From assembly GCA_963816555.1 (NCBI GenBank), contig CAWFLD010000009.1:1-64000 (forward strand): a stretch of DNA of 64,000 nucleotides, given 5' to 3'. Position numbers and translations under genes: made by a program. The notes under the pieces are model-generated. The model did not search any database. It worked only from the letters and a program-made list of their open reading frames with translations, and had not been told where the DNA came from. Each line of letters begins with the position of its first letter. The first letter of the stretch is position 1. This stretch comes from Lutibaculum sp963816555. Its GTDB lineage: Bacteria; Pseudomonadota; Alphaproteobacteria; Rhizobiales; Tepidamorphaceae. Positions 19,186-28,449 of this stretch are shown here, piece after piece.

Positions 19186-19699
19186 GTGACCGGATCTCCC
19201 CACCGCCTTCCCGAGGCCGCGGCCCGCGCCGACGAGGTCGTCGCCCGCGCCGGCGCGCTGTGCCGCGACCGCGGCGTGCGCCTGACGGAGACGCGGGCCA
19301 AGGTGCTCGACGTGCTGGCCCGCGGGACGCAGCCTGTCGGCGCCTACGAGATCGTCGACGCGCTGGCCGAGGACGGCCCGCGTCCGGCGCCGGTCACCGT
19401 CTACCGCGCGCTCGACTTCCTCGTCGGCCAGGGCCTCGCCCACCGCATCGAGAGCCGCAACGCCTTCGTCGCCTGCAGCCATGTCGCCTGCAGTCATGCC
19501 GAGCCCGCCGCGCAGGAGCACGGCACGAGCGTCTTCCTGATCTGCCGCCGCTGCGGCGCGGTCACCGAGGTCGCGGGCGACGCGCTCGACCGGTCCGGTT
19601 GCCGATGCATGCCGGCGTCATAGTTTTCACGCAGAATCGAGCGTGATCGAGATAGAGGGCCTGTGCCGCGCCTGCGCCGGGTCCGCCGCCACAGCCTGA
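19186..19699 (+). CDS. zur: Fur-family regulator, Zur-like (one frameshift near the 3' end)
   Basis: The N-terminal winged-helix includes VRLTETRAKVLDVLARGTQP and APVTVYRALDFLVGQGLAHR, diagnostic for the Fur family. The zinc-site text FLICRRCGAVTE follows. In the first frame the protein ends early at 19623. One extra base near 19588-19597 moves the frame, and the continuation VADACRRHSFHAESSVIEIE then GLCRACAGSAATA to the stop at 19697 supplies the expected C-terminal helix, strand and second CxxC. The pair of CxxC motifs and lack of the Fur His-rich tail suggest zinc-responsive Zur. Start GTG 19186 is preferred; ATG 19111 is an alternative. ispG begins 14 bases after the restored stop. Confidence 0.72.
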
Positions 19700-19713
19700 A
19701 GAGGACGAGCTTC

Positions 19714-20976
<1,263 letters not shown>

Positions 20977-21059
20977 GAACGCGGATGCGCCGGCCGCGGC
21001 GACGCGCTGGCGGGTCGTGCTGGACGAGCGCACCGACGCCGAGCGGCGCGAGCGCTGGT

Positions 21060-21091
21060 AGGTTCCGGTGCCGGTACCCGTACCGGAACCT
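21060..21091. repeat. Inverted repeat between ispG and the L,D-transpeptidase gene
   Basis: Perfect 10-bp arms AGGTTCCGGT (21060-21069) and ACCGGAACCT (21082-21091) around a 12-base spacer that itself contains the palindrome GGTACC. It lies about 85 bases after ispG and 75 bases before the next start. No T-tract follows. It could be a terminator hairpin or an operator. Confidence 0.5.
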
Positions 21092-21166
21092 GCGGCCGTG
21101 CCTGCGGCTTGATCGGGAGGCCGGGCGGCTGCCCCGGGCCACTGCTTTGCGACGATGGGAGGGCAC

Positions 21167-22097
21167 ATGCGGCTGGCGCGTCTCGAGATCGGGCTGATCG
21201 CCCTCCTGGCCCTGTGCATGGCGCCCGCCCTGGCGCGCGCGCAGCCGGCGGCGGCGACCACGACCATCCACCTCGCCCGGTTTTCCTCGGCCGGAATCGT
21301 CGAGACGGATGACGGCCCGCTCCGCCTCGCCGGCGTCGCGCCCACCGCTGCCGACCTCGAATGCGGCGAGGGCGCGCAGGCCTGGCCGTGCGGCACGATG
21401 GCCCGCGCCGCGCTGCAGCGCTTCGTGCGCCGCCGCGCCGTGGAGTGCCGGCAGCCGGGTCGACGCCCACGACCCGGCCGATGCGCCCGCCGAACGCCCC
21501 GCCGACACCCCCGCCGCGGCGCGCTGCACCGTGGCCGGCAGCGACATCGGCCAGTGGCTCGTCTCGCGCGGCTGGGCCCGGGCCGACGGCGACCGCTACG
21601 TCGAGGACGAAAAGGCGGCCCGCGAGGACAAGCGCGGCCTGTGGGCCGAGGCGCGCCCGCGGCTCGACGTCACGCCGGTGTCCTTCGGCTCCTCGCTCGG
21701 CGCCTCCCCCGGTTCGCTCGTCGACGTGCCGGCGGATGCGGCCGTGGTCGTCGACGTCTCTCTCTCGACGCAGACGCTCACCCTCACGCATGACGGCGCG
21801 CTCGTCGGCAGCTGGCCCGTCTCGACCGGTCGCCGCGGCATGGCCACGCCCACCGGCACCTGGCGCGCCAAGTGGCTCGACCGCCACCACCGCTCGCGCC
21901 AGTACGACGACGCGCCGATGCCCTTCTCCGTGTTCTTCACCGGCGGCTACGCCGTGCACGGCACCTACGCCGTCTCGCGGCTGGGCCGCCCGGTCTCGCA
22001 CGGCTGCATCCGCCTGAGCCCCGACCACGCCCGGACGCTGTTCGAGCTGGCGCAGCAGGCCGGGCTCGACCGGACCGTTGTGGTGGTGCGGGACTGA
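21167..22097 (+). CDS. Secreted nuclease-like / L,D-transpeptidase fusion (one frameshift)
   Basis: A signal peptide (about 1-25, ending ALARAQ) is followed by a staphylococcal-nuclease-like domain: GIVETDDGPLRLAGVAP, then ARAALQRFV and, after the frame change, CTVAGSDIGQWLVSRGWARA with REDKRGLWAEARP. Catalytic residues of true nucleases are mostly missing, so it may be structural. The C-terminal YkuD domain is intact: VVDVSLSTQTLTLTHDG, then HGTYAVSRLGRPVSHGCIRL with the catalytic His and Cys of L,D-transpeptidases, which make 3-3 peptidoglycan crosslinks or attach lipoproteins. The frame moves by one extra base near 21455-21463. The inferred product is about 309 residues. The two domains are in the same gene only if that base is an error. 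Confidence 0.72.
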
Positions 22098-22129
22098 AGG
22101 CGTCCCGCCGGCCCGGCTGCCGCCCGGCG

Positions 22130-22567
22130 CTACCGGGGCGCCCTGCCCCGCCGGTCGATGATCAGCTGCGGCGACCCGTCCGACGTCCGGCTGGGCGAGC
22201 GCCCGTCCGGCCCGACGAGGCCCGTCACGTGCCGGCGCATGTTGGAGAAGCTCTCGAACCGGACCGTGTCGACCGGCTCGTCCAGCCGAAGCGACACCTT
22301 GTGGTTCCCGCCGACCTTCGACAGCGCGACGATGCGGCCCGTGAAGGGCTGCCCCAGATAGCGCCCGCTCACCTCGTCGTTCAGCTGGAACGGCTTCGGC
22401 TCCGCCTGCGACAGGCGGGCATGCAGCGTGTTCCAGTCGCGGGCGCCGTTCTGGCGGGCGACGAGCTCCAGCGCCTGCGCGTGGCCGATGCGCGTGCCCT
22501 GCGCGGCCAGGGCTTCGCGCAGCGCCCTGGCCTGCGACTTGGCGTCCGCCACGGTCTGCACGGTCAT
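22130..22567 (-). CDS. Glyoxalase-related (Glyoxalase_8-type) protein
   Basis: A 145-residue protein. The N-terminal helical region AKSQARALREALAAQGTRIG, then HAQALELVARQNGARDWNTL, is the pattern of the domain listed as glyoxalase-related in alphaproteobacteria. The C-terminal half (FQLNDEVSGRYLGQPFTGRI and GNHKVSLRLDEPVDTVRFESF) looks like a small beta-barrel. No glyoxalase metal ligands are evident and no activity can be assigned. Its ATG overlaps the stop of the upstream MATE transporter gene by four bases (ATGA), so translation is coupled. Confidence 0.7.
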   Translation of the reverse strand: MTVQTVADAKSQARALREALAAQGTRIGHAQALELVARQNGARDWNTLHARLSQAEPKPFQLNDEVSGRYLGQPFTGRIVALSKVGGNHKVSLRLDEPVDTVRFESFSNMRRHVTGLVGPDGRSPSRTSDGSPQLIIDRRGRAPR

Positions 22568-24006
22568 CGCACCTCTCCCCCGTTCGCCAGCCCGAAGCCG
22601 GCCGCGTCGCCGGAGGCCCGGCCCGCGAGGGCGACGGCCACGGCGATGACGGCCACCGCCCCGTCGGCGAGCGGGAAGGCGAGCCAGATCGCCCGCGCCC
22701 CGGCCAGGGCGCCGATCGCCACGATCAGCAGCGGGCTGAGCGCGAAGGGCTTCGACAAGGTCAGCATCGCGGTCCGCAGCGGCTGGCCGATGGCCTGGAA
22801 GTACAGGGCCAGCACGAGGACCGGCCCGGCAAACAGGTAGAAGGCCGCCATCGGGCGCAGGATCTCGCCGACCTGCGCCACGACGGCGGGGTCGCCGACG
22901 AAGCCGCGGCCGATCGCGCGGTGCCCCGACAGCAGCGTGACCTCCACGGCCGCGCAGTAGACGAAGGCGGCGCCGAGCGCGATGCGCAGGACGGCGTCCG
23001 ACCGCCGATAGAGCTTCGCGCCGACATTGTTGCCGACGATGCTCTGGCTTGCCAGCGCGATGGCCATCATCGGCAGGAACGTGAAGCTGAAGATCCGCGT
23101 GACGATCCCGTAGGCGGCGACGGTGTCGGCATAGCCCGGCCCGGCCGTCAGGCGCAGCGTCGTGATCACCGTGGCCGAGACCAGGGCGATGCCGACGAAG
23201 CTCAGGCTGACCGGGGCGCCGAGCGCCATCATGCCGCGCCAGCCGCCGGTCCAGCGGGACCTGCCGAGGGCGCGGAGCGGCACGACGCCCCCGCCTCGCA
23301 GGCGCCAGGCGACGAGGACGACGAGCCCCACGCCCTGGGCGAGCGCCGTGCCCCAGGCGGACCCTGCGACACCCATGTCGAGGCGCACGATCAGCAGGTA
23401 GTTCAGCGCGACGTTGCCGAGGGTGACGCCGACGGACATCAGCGCCATCAGCCCGGCGCGCCCCTCGTTGCGCCACGCGTCGGCGTGGACGCTCAGCAGC
23501 AGCTGCACGGGCGACGCGAAGATCATGACGGCGAGGTACGTCCAGGCCATGCGCGCGATGTCCGGCCGGCCGGCCGAAAGCGCCCTGGTGACGAGCCCGC
23601 CGCCGGCCAGGAAGGCCGCGATCAGCACCAGGGCGAGGAACAGCGCCAGCCCGTGCGCCCGGGCGAAGACGGCCTCGGCGTCGCGCCGTTCGTTCGCGCC
23701 GAGGTGGCGTGCCAGCAGGCTCGACATGCCGCCGCCCACGAGCGTCGACAGGGCGATCGTGACCATCAGGACGGGGAAGACGATGCTCACGGCCGCGAGC
23801 GCATCCGCGCCCACGAAATGGCCGAGGAACGCCGCGTCGACGATGCTCTGAAGGCCGCTCATCATCATGAGGACCATCATCGGCGCCGCATTGGCCACGA
23901 ACAGCCGCGTCGGCGACGCGGTCAGAAACCGGTTTTCGGATGTGCTTGGAGACGACACCATCCACTCCTCGTCAAGAGGCATTTCGAACGGGATGGGGGC
24001 CTGCAT
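22564..24006 (-). CDS. MATE-family multidrug efflux transporter
   Basis: A 480-residue inner-membrane protein with about twelve hydrophobic helices arranged as two six-helix halves. MATE-typical text includes VANAAPMMVLMMMSGLQSIV then DAAFLGHFVGADALAAVSIV in the first half, and GIVTRIFSFTFLPMMAIALA then SQSIVGNNVGAKLYRRSD in the second. The family exports cationic drugs or metabolites using a Na+ or H+ gradient; the substrate is unknown. The frame has alternative starts (ATG 24006 used; ATG 23961 is also possible). It is followed by a four-base-overlapping glyoxalase-related gene. Confidence 0.9.
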   Translation of the reverse strand: MQAPIPFEMPLDEEWMVSSPSTSENRFLTASPTRLFVANAAPMMVLMMMSGLQSIVDAAFLGHFVGADALAAVSIVFPVLMVTIALSTLVGGGMSSLLARHLGANERRDAEAVFARAHGLALFLALVLIAAFLAGGGLVTRALSAGRPDIARMAWTYLAVMIFASPVQLLLSVHADAWRNEGRAGLMALMSVGVTLGNVALNYLLIVRLDMGVAGSAWGTALAQGVGLVVLVAWRLRGGGVVPLRALGRSRWTGGWRGMMALGAPVSLSFVGIALVSATVITTLRLTAGPGYADTVAAYGIVTRIFSFTFLPMMAIALASQSIVGNNVGAKLYRRSDAVLRIALGAAFVYCAAVEVTLLSGHRAIGRGFVGDPAVVAQVGEILRPMAAFYLFAGPVLVLALYFQAIGQPLRTAMLTLSKPFALSPLLIVAIGALAGARAIWLAFPLADGAVAVIAVAVALAGRASGDAAGFGLANGGEVR

Positions 24007-24079
24007 TGCCCACCTACGAAATGCTTCGAGGGTGAGGGTCGCTGTCTCGCTGGGGCTTCACCGTGACTTTCGTCCGCAG

Positions 24080-24104
24080 GCGGCAGGTGCCCAGTACCTG
24101 CCGC
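24080..24104. repeat. Hairpin between the cupin and MATE genes
   Basis: Perfect 9-bp inverted repeat GCGGCAGGT (24080-24088) / ACCTGCCGC (24096-24104) with a 7-base loop. It lies 60 bases after the cupin gene's stop (read on the minus strand) and 74 bases before the MATE start. It has no T-tract. It could end the cupin transcript or act as an operator for the MATE gene. Confidence 0.45.
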
Positions 24105-24164
24105 AGCTTCTACGTCCGTGCTCTTTCCGATGTCAAGGCGGCCTTTCGGGCTGGAGGGCCGTCC

Positions 24165-24554
24165 CTATGCGGGCGGCGGCTCGAGACCGTTCGGGAGCGA
24201 GATCCAGATGACGGTCTGCGCCTCGGGGGAATGGCGTGACAGGTGCCCCTTGCCGTGCGTGTCCTCCACCAGCACGAAGCTGCCCGCCGGCACGTGGCGC
24301 ACCTCCCCGTCGCTAGCCTCGTAGTCGACCGCCCCGTCCAGCCTGACAGTCAGCACCGGCTCCGGCACGGTGTGCCAGGCGACCTCGCGCATGCCTGCGG
24401 GGATGCGGGTGAGGCGGACGCGGGAGGCCGGATAGCTGGCCGTCACCTCGAACGGCACGGCATCGGGATGCACCGACGTCTTCCTCGTCGGCAACTCGAC
24501 CTCGTCGAAATGCGACTCGCCATCGTCGGTCGCATAGATGCGCAGACACTTCAT
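24165..24554 (-). CDS. Cupin-domain protein, function unknown
   Basis: A 129-residue small protein starting MKCLRIYATDDGESHFDEVE. The central strands PASRVRLTRIPAGMREVAWH, PEPVLTVRLDGAVDYEASDG and VRHVPAGSFVLVEDTHGKGH give the two cupin motifs in degenerate form. Similar small cupins are often annotated as hypothetical cupin proteins and no substrate is known. ATG 24554 is chosen as it starts the conserved segment; an upstream ATG in frame exists at 24605. Confidence 0.72.
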   Translation of the reverse strand: MKCLRIYATDDGESHFDEVELPTRKTSVHPDAVPFEVTASYPASRVRLTRIPAGMREVAWHTVPEPVLTVRLDGAVDYEASDGEVRHVPAGSFVLVEDTHGKGHLSRHSPEAQTVIWISLPNGLEPPPA

Positions 24555-24671
24555 TCCGCCGGGCCCCTTCCGGTTCGACATGCCGAGACGAGGCCTGCCT
24601 ACCACGACGGGAGCGCGACGGCATCAGGGGTTCCGACCTGACTGCGGCAGTCAAGGCGGGCGCCCCGGCGG

Positions 24672-25046
24672 CTATTCGTCGACGATCTTCCAGTAGGAAT
24701 CCTTGCGGATCACCTTGCCGTCACGGAACGTATAGAAGTCGCAGCCGCGGACCTCTTTTCTCGCGCCTTCGCGGGTGGTGCCGGTGAGCGTCCAGCGCGA
24801 GATGCCTGTCTCGGCCGCCTGGTCCACGAAATGCTCGTCGTCGCCGTAGTGGACGTCGGGCAGGCCTTCGAACCGGCCCGCCAGGCCCTGGCGAACCTTC
24901 GTCTTCCCCTCGAGCCGCGTCCCCCAGGGCTTGTCGCCCCTCGGCATCTCGAGGACGCAGTCCTCGGCGAAGAACGACATGATGCGATCGAGATCATGAG
25001 CGTTGAAGGCCGCGCATAGCTCCTTCAGTGTCTGTCGAATGTCCAT
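24672..25046 (-). CDS. SnoaL/NTF2-like protein
   Basis: A 124-residue protein of the nuclear-transport-factor-2/SnoaL fold. It starts MDIRQTLKELCAAFNAHDLD and continues RIMSFFAEDCVLEMPRG, then GKTKVRQGLAGRFEGLPDVH, and ends GCDFYTFRDGKVIRKDSYWK, all typical positions of this family. Members are small-molecule isomerases, hydrolases or binding proteins; no specific reaction can be read. The gene lies between a cupin and a VOC-family protein, all on the minus strand but with gaps of over 100 bases, so they may be transcribed separately. Confidence 0.82.
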   Translation of the reverse strand: MDIRQTLKELCAAFNAHDLDRIMSFFAEDCVLEMPRGDKPWGTRLEGKTKVRQGLAGRFEGLPDVHYGDDEHFVDQAAETGISRWTLTGTTREGARKEVRGCDFYTFRDGKVIRKDSYWKIVDE

Positions 25047-25206
25047 TCGCACCTCCGTGCGGAGACCGCGGCAGGAGCCGGCTGTCCGCATGGGTCCGAG
25101 CATCGCATCGACGGCCATGGGGGCGAAAGCGGCATCATCTGTCGCCTTGCGCCGACGACACACCAAGGCCTCCCGGCCCGAGCCCGCCGCCCCCCGGCGG
25201 GACACC

Positions 25207-25695
25207 TCAGGAAGGCTCGCCCCGCCGCGCCGCCTCGATCGCGGCGACGTCGATCTTCCCCATGGTCATCATCGCCTCGAAGGCGCGCTTCGCTTCCGCT
25301 CCGCCGGCGGCCAGCGCCTCGGTCAGCACGCGAGGGGTGATCTGCCACGAGACGCCCCACCGGTCCTTGCACCAGCCGCACGCGCTCTCCTGGCCGCCAT
25401 TGCCGACGATGGCGTTCCAGTATCGGTCGGTTTCCTCCTGGTCGTCGGTGGCGATCTGGAAGGAGAACGCTTCGGTTTGCCGGAATGCGGGACCGCCGTT
25501 GAGGCCCAGGCACGGGATGCCGGCGACGGTGAACTCGACCGTCAGCACGTCCCCCTCCCTGCCGGCGGGGAAGTCGCTCGGCGCCCGCATGATCGCGCCG
25601 ACGCGGCTGTCGGGAAAGGTCTCGGCATAGAACCGGGCCGCGGCCTCCGCGCCCGTGTCGTACCATACGCAGATCGTGTTCTTGGCGATCGCCAC
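25207..25695 (-). CDS. VOC-family (PhnB/3-demethylubiquinone methyltransferase-like) protein
   Basis: A 162-residue vicinal-oxygen-chelate protein. Characteristic text is NTICVWYDTGAEAAARFYAE then TFPDSRVGAI, EFTVAGIPCLGLNGGPAF, ETDRYWNAIVGNGGQESACG then WCKDRWGVSWQITPRVL, and AFEAMMTMGKIDVAAIEAA. These motifs define the group named after PhnB or 3-demethylubiquinone-9 3-methyltransferase domain proteins, whose true activities are mostly unknown. Full length. Confidence 0.87.
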   Translation of the reverse strand: MAIAKNTICVWYDTGAEAAARFYAETFPDSRVGAIMRAPSDFPAGREGDVLTVEFTVAGIPCLGLNGGPAFRQTEAFSFQIATDDQEETDRYWNAIVGNGGQESACGWCKDRWGVSWQITPRVLTEALAAGGAEAKRAFEAMMTMGKIDVAAIEAARRGEPS

Positions 25696-25827
25696 GGCGT
25701 GTCCTTTCGCTCCTCCGGGCGGGCCCGGCCTCCGCGCCGGCCCGCCGGCCTCGATCTTGCGGCATCCGGGCCGACGGAGCCCGTGCCGCCATCCTGACGG
25801 CGGGCGGACGGCTGCGGCCGCCCTCGC

Positions 25828-26718
25828 CTACTTCTTGCGGCTCGCGGTGAACTCGAGCGCCGCCGAAAGCCGCGCCGCGCGCTCCCCGTAGGGCTCGAGC
25901 AGGCTGCGCGCGGCGGCGACGGCGGCGTCGAGCCGGCTCCTCGCCTCGTCGAGGCCGATGAGGGCGGGCAGCGTGGCCTTGCCCCGCTCGCGGTCCTTGG
26001 CGGTCGCCTTGCCGAGCTCCTCCGCCGTCGCCTCCTCGTCGAGCAGGTCGTCGGCGATCTGGAAGGCGAGGCCGAGCGTCGCGCCGAAGCGGGCGAGCCG
26101 GATGTGGTCGTCCTCCGGCGCGAGGCCGAGAATCGCGCCGGCCTCGCAGGCGAAGGAGAACAGCGCGCCCGTCTTGAGGCCCTGCAGGTCGAGGATCTCC
26201 GCCTCCTGCAGCTCGCGCCGCTCGGCCATCAGGTCGCGCATCTGGCCCTCGACCATGCCCTGGGCGCCGGCGGCGCGGGCGAGGCGCGACACGAGATGGG
26301 CGCGCACGGCGGGATCGCGGTGCGTCGGCGGCTCGCTCAGGATCTCGAAGGCGAAGGTCAGGAGCGCGTCGCCGGCGAGGATCGCCGTCGCCTCGTCGAA
26401 CGCCTTGTGCACGGTCGGCCGGCCGCGGCGCAGATCGTCGTCGTCCATCGCCGGCAGGTCGTCGTGCACGAGGCTGTAGCAGTGCAGGCACTCGAGCGCC
26501 GCGCCGGTGCGGCAGGCCGTGGCGACCGGCACGTCGAAGAGCTCCGCCGAGGCGACGACGAGATAGGGCCGGAGCCGCTTGCCGCCGCCGATCACGGCAT
26601 AGCGCATCGCCTCCTGCAGCCTCGGCGTGTCGCCGCCGCCCGGGCCGAGCAGCGCCTCGAGCTCCCGGTCGACGGTCGCGGCCACGTCCTTCAGGTCGGC
26701 TTCGAAATCGGCTGGCAA
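25828..26718 (-). CDS. ispA: Polyprenyl (farnesyl/geranylgeranyl) diphosphate synthase
   Basis: A 296-residue trans-prenyltransferase of the IspA type, condensing IPP with allylic diphosphates. The first aspartate-rich motif is in HCYSLVHDDLPAMDDDDLRR and the second is QIADDLLDEEAT. GGGKRLRPYL and the KTGALF motif are present. The spacing with two residues inserted in DDLPAMDD is the bacterial short-chain type, so farnesyl diphosphate is the likely product. I chose TTG 26718 because GGAGG lies nine bases upstream on the coding strand and the residues before it are low-complexity. The divergent mtgA gene begins about 135 bases away. Confidence 0.88.
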   Translation of the reverse strand: MPADFEADLKDVAATVDRELEALLGPGGGDTPRLQEAMRYAVIGGGKRLRPYLVVASAELFDVPVATACRTGAALECLHCYSLVHDDLPAMDDDDLRRGRPTVHKAFDEATAILAGDALLTFAFEILSEPPTHRDPAVRAHLVSRLARAAGAQGMVEGQMRDLMAERRELQEAEILDLQGLKTGALFSFACEAGAILGLAPEDDHIRLARFGATLGLAFQIADDLLDEEATAEELGKATAKDRERGKATLPALIGLDEARSRLDAAVAAARSLLEPYGERAARLSAALEFTASRKK

Positions 26719-26854
26719 GACGGCGCTCCTCCGCGCGGATGGGTCGAGGGCCAGCGCCCGGCGGCGCGGCCGGCGGGGAGAGTGGCGCAGGCGCGGCCGG
26801 CATGGCAAGCATGGCGGGTCGGATTCGCGGGCGAGCGGGTGGAGCGAGGGCGGG

Positions 26855-27568
26855 ATGAGCGAGGAACGGCCGGAACGCAAGAGGCGCGCGAGGCGCCGCA
26901 GGCCGCGCCTCCTGCGCGGCCTCGTCCGCCTGCTCGTCGTCCTCGTCTGCCTGCCGCTCGTGCTCGTGCCGCTCTACGCCAGGGTCGACCCGCCCTGGTC
27001 GACGCTGCAGATATGGCAGGCGCTCCGGGGCGTCGACACGACGCGCGACTGGGTGCCGCTCGACGAGATCTCGCCGAACCTCGTCAACGCGGTGATGATG
27101 TCGGAGGACGGGCAGTTCTGCAGCCACAACGGCGTCGACTGGACCTCGCTGCAGGAGGTGATCGAGAGCGACGACGACCGGCCGCGCGGCGCGAGCACGA
27201 TTCCCATGCAGGTCGCCAAGAACCTGTTCCTCTGGCAGTCGCGCTCCTACGTCCGCAAGGGCGTCGAGCTGCCGCTCGCCTACTACATGGACTTCGTGTG
27301 GACGAAGCGGCGGATGATGGAGATCTATCTCAACATCGTGGAGTGGGGCCCCGGCGTCTTCGGCGCGGAGGCCGCGGCGCAATACTGGTTCGGCAAGTCC
27401 GCCGACAGGCTGACGCCGGGCGAGGGTGCGCGGCTGGCGGTGGCGCTGCCGAACCCCCATGTCCGCAACCCGCGGGAGCCCGGTCCGCTGGTCCGGCGCC
27501 TGTCGCGGATCATCGAGCAGCGGGCGCGGCAGGCGGGCGCATATATTGGTTGTCTAGAATCGCGCTGA
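26855..27568 (+). CDS. mtgA: Monofunctional biosynthetic peptidoglycan transglycosylase
   Basis: A 237-residue membrane-anchored glycosyltransferase of family 51, which polymerises lipid II into glycan strands. A basic N-terminus is followed by one transmembrane helix (about 21-41). The catalytic Glu84 lies in MMSEDGQFCSHNGVDW, followed by RGASTIPMQVAKNLFLW and KRRMMEIYLNIVEWGPGVFG, the diagnostic GT51 motifs. It has no transpeptidase domain, consistent with MtgA. ATG 26855 gives MSEERPERKRRA and follows a GAGGGCGGG ribosome-binding stretch. Confidence 0.94.
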   Translation: MSEERPERKRRARRRRPRLLRGLVRLLVVLVCLPLVLVPLYARVDPPWSTLQIWQALRGVDTTRDWVPLDEISPNLVNAVMMSEDGQFCSHNGVDWTSLQEVIESDDDRPRGASTIPMQVAKNLFLWQSRSYVRKGVELPLAYYMDFVWTKRRMMEIYLNIVEWGPGVFGAEAAAQYWFGKSADRLTPGEGARLAVALPNPHVRNPREPGPLVRRLSRIIEQRARQAGAYIGCLESR

Positions 27569-27690
27569 CGGGCTTCCGTCGCGCCGCGCAATTCTGTATA
27601 ACGCGCGCCTGAATTTCGTCGATCGCGAGAGACGCGCCCATCCGGCTCACGCAACCGCGCCGGCGGATGAGCTGTTGTCAGGAGATTATC

Positions 27691-27876
27691 ATGGCCGTAC
27701 CGAAGCGGAAAACGTCGCCGATGAAGCGGGGCTTCCGTCGCTCCGCGGATGCGCTGAAGAAGCCCGCCTATGTCGAGGACAAGGACTCGGGCGAGCTGCG
27801 CCGCCCCCACCACGTCGATCTGAAGACCGGCATGTATCGCGGCCGGCAGATCCTGAAGGCCAAGGAAGAGGTCTGA
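27691..27876 (+). CDS. rpmF: 50S ribosomal protein L32
   Basis: A 61-residue L32, starting MAVPKRKTSPMKRGFRRSAD with the typical ending for alphaproteobacteria (LRRPHHVDLKTGMYRGRQIL). It is the zinc-free form, since the usual CxxC pairs are absent. ATG 27691 is preceded by AGGAG with good spacing (CAGGAGATTATC). A clear terminator follows 33 bases after the stop, so it is probably transcribed alone. Confidence 0.97.
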   Translation: MAVPKRKTSPMKRGFRRSADALKKPAYVEDKDSGELRRPHHVDLKTGMYRGRQILKAKEEV

Positions 27877-27909
27877 GCCTCCTCCGCCTTCCATGCACAC
27901 GCCTTGCGA

Positions 27910-27936
27910 AAGGGCCGGCGAAACGCCGGCCTTTTT
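27910..27936 (+). terminator. Rho-independent terminator after rpmF
   Basis: Perfect 8-bp GC stem GGCCGGCG (27913-27920) / CGCCGGCC (27924-27931) with an AAA loop, followed by TTTTT at 27932-27936. It starts 33 bases after the rpmF stop. Confidence 0.9.
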
Positions 27937-28036
27937 GCTGAGCGCGCCCTGCCGGAGGGCTTTCGCCGCACGAGACGCAGGGGCATAGTGCGGCCCCTGC
28001 CACCGCCTTTTCCAGCCCTTGCCCGGAGGTCGCGCC

Positions 28037-28435
28037 ATGGGATCCATCCCCCTGATGATCCTGCCCCTCATCGCCTACAACATTCTCGCGCTCGTCTTCT
28101 CGGCGCAGTGGACGGCGGAGGTCTCGGCGGTGCCGATGATGTCCCAGGCGGTCTGGACGATGACGTCGAGCGACGTCTTCCTGCTCTGCACGCTGTTCGT
28201 CCTGTTCATCGAGATCCTGAAGTCGAGCCGGGCCAGCCACTCCTCGGTGCTCGAGCACATCCTCTCGACGATCGTGTTCATCGCCTGCCTCGTCGAGTTC
28301 CTGCTCGTCGACAAGGCGGCGACCTCGACGTTCTTCCTGATGACGGTCATCTCCTTCGTCGACGTCGTGGCCGGCTTCTCCATCACCATCCGGGCCGCAC
28401 GCCGCGACTTCTCCGTCGGCGGCGGCGAGATCTGA
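28037..28435 (+). CDS. Small four-helix membrane protein, unknown
   Basis: A 132-residue inner-membrane protein with four hydrophobic segments: about 6-22 (LMILPLIAYNILALVF), 48-64 (VFLLCTLFVLFIEIL), 79-95 (LSTIVFIACLVEFLLV) and 101-119 (TFFLMTVISFVDVVAGF). I do not recognise a characterised family. The second loop is short and basic. It sits between rpmF and the gamma-glutamyltransferase-like gene, and the latter's TTG start is only 15 bases after its stop, so the two may be co-transcribed. Confidence 0.75.
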   Translation: MGSIPLMILPLIAYNILALVFSAQWTAEVSAVPMMSQAVWTMTSSDVFLLCTLFVLFIEILKSSRASHSSVLEHILSTIVFIACLVEFLLVDKAATSTFFLMTVISFVDVVAGFSITIRAARRDFSVGGGEI

Positions 28436-28449
28436 CGGACGACAGACCC

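Noticed and set aside
20985..21066. Short frame after ispG (RWRVVLDERTDAERRERW)
   Set aside because: It has no start codon outside ispG and is too short; it may be a chance frame or the tail of a decayed gene.
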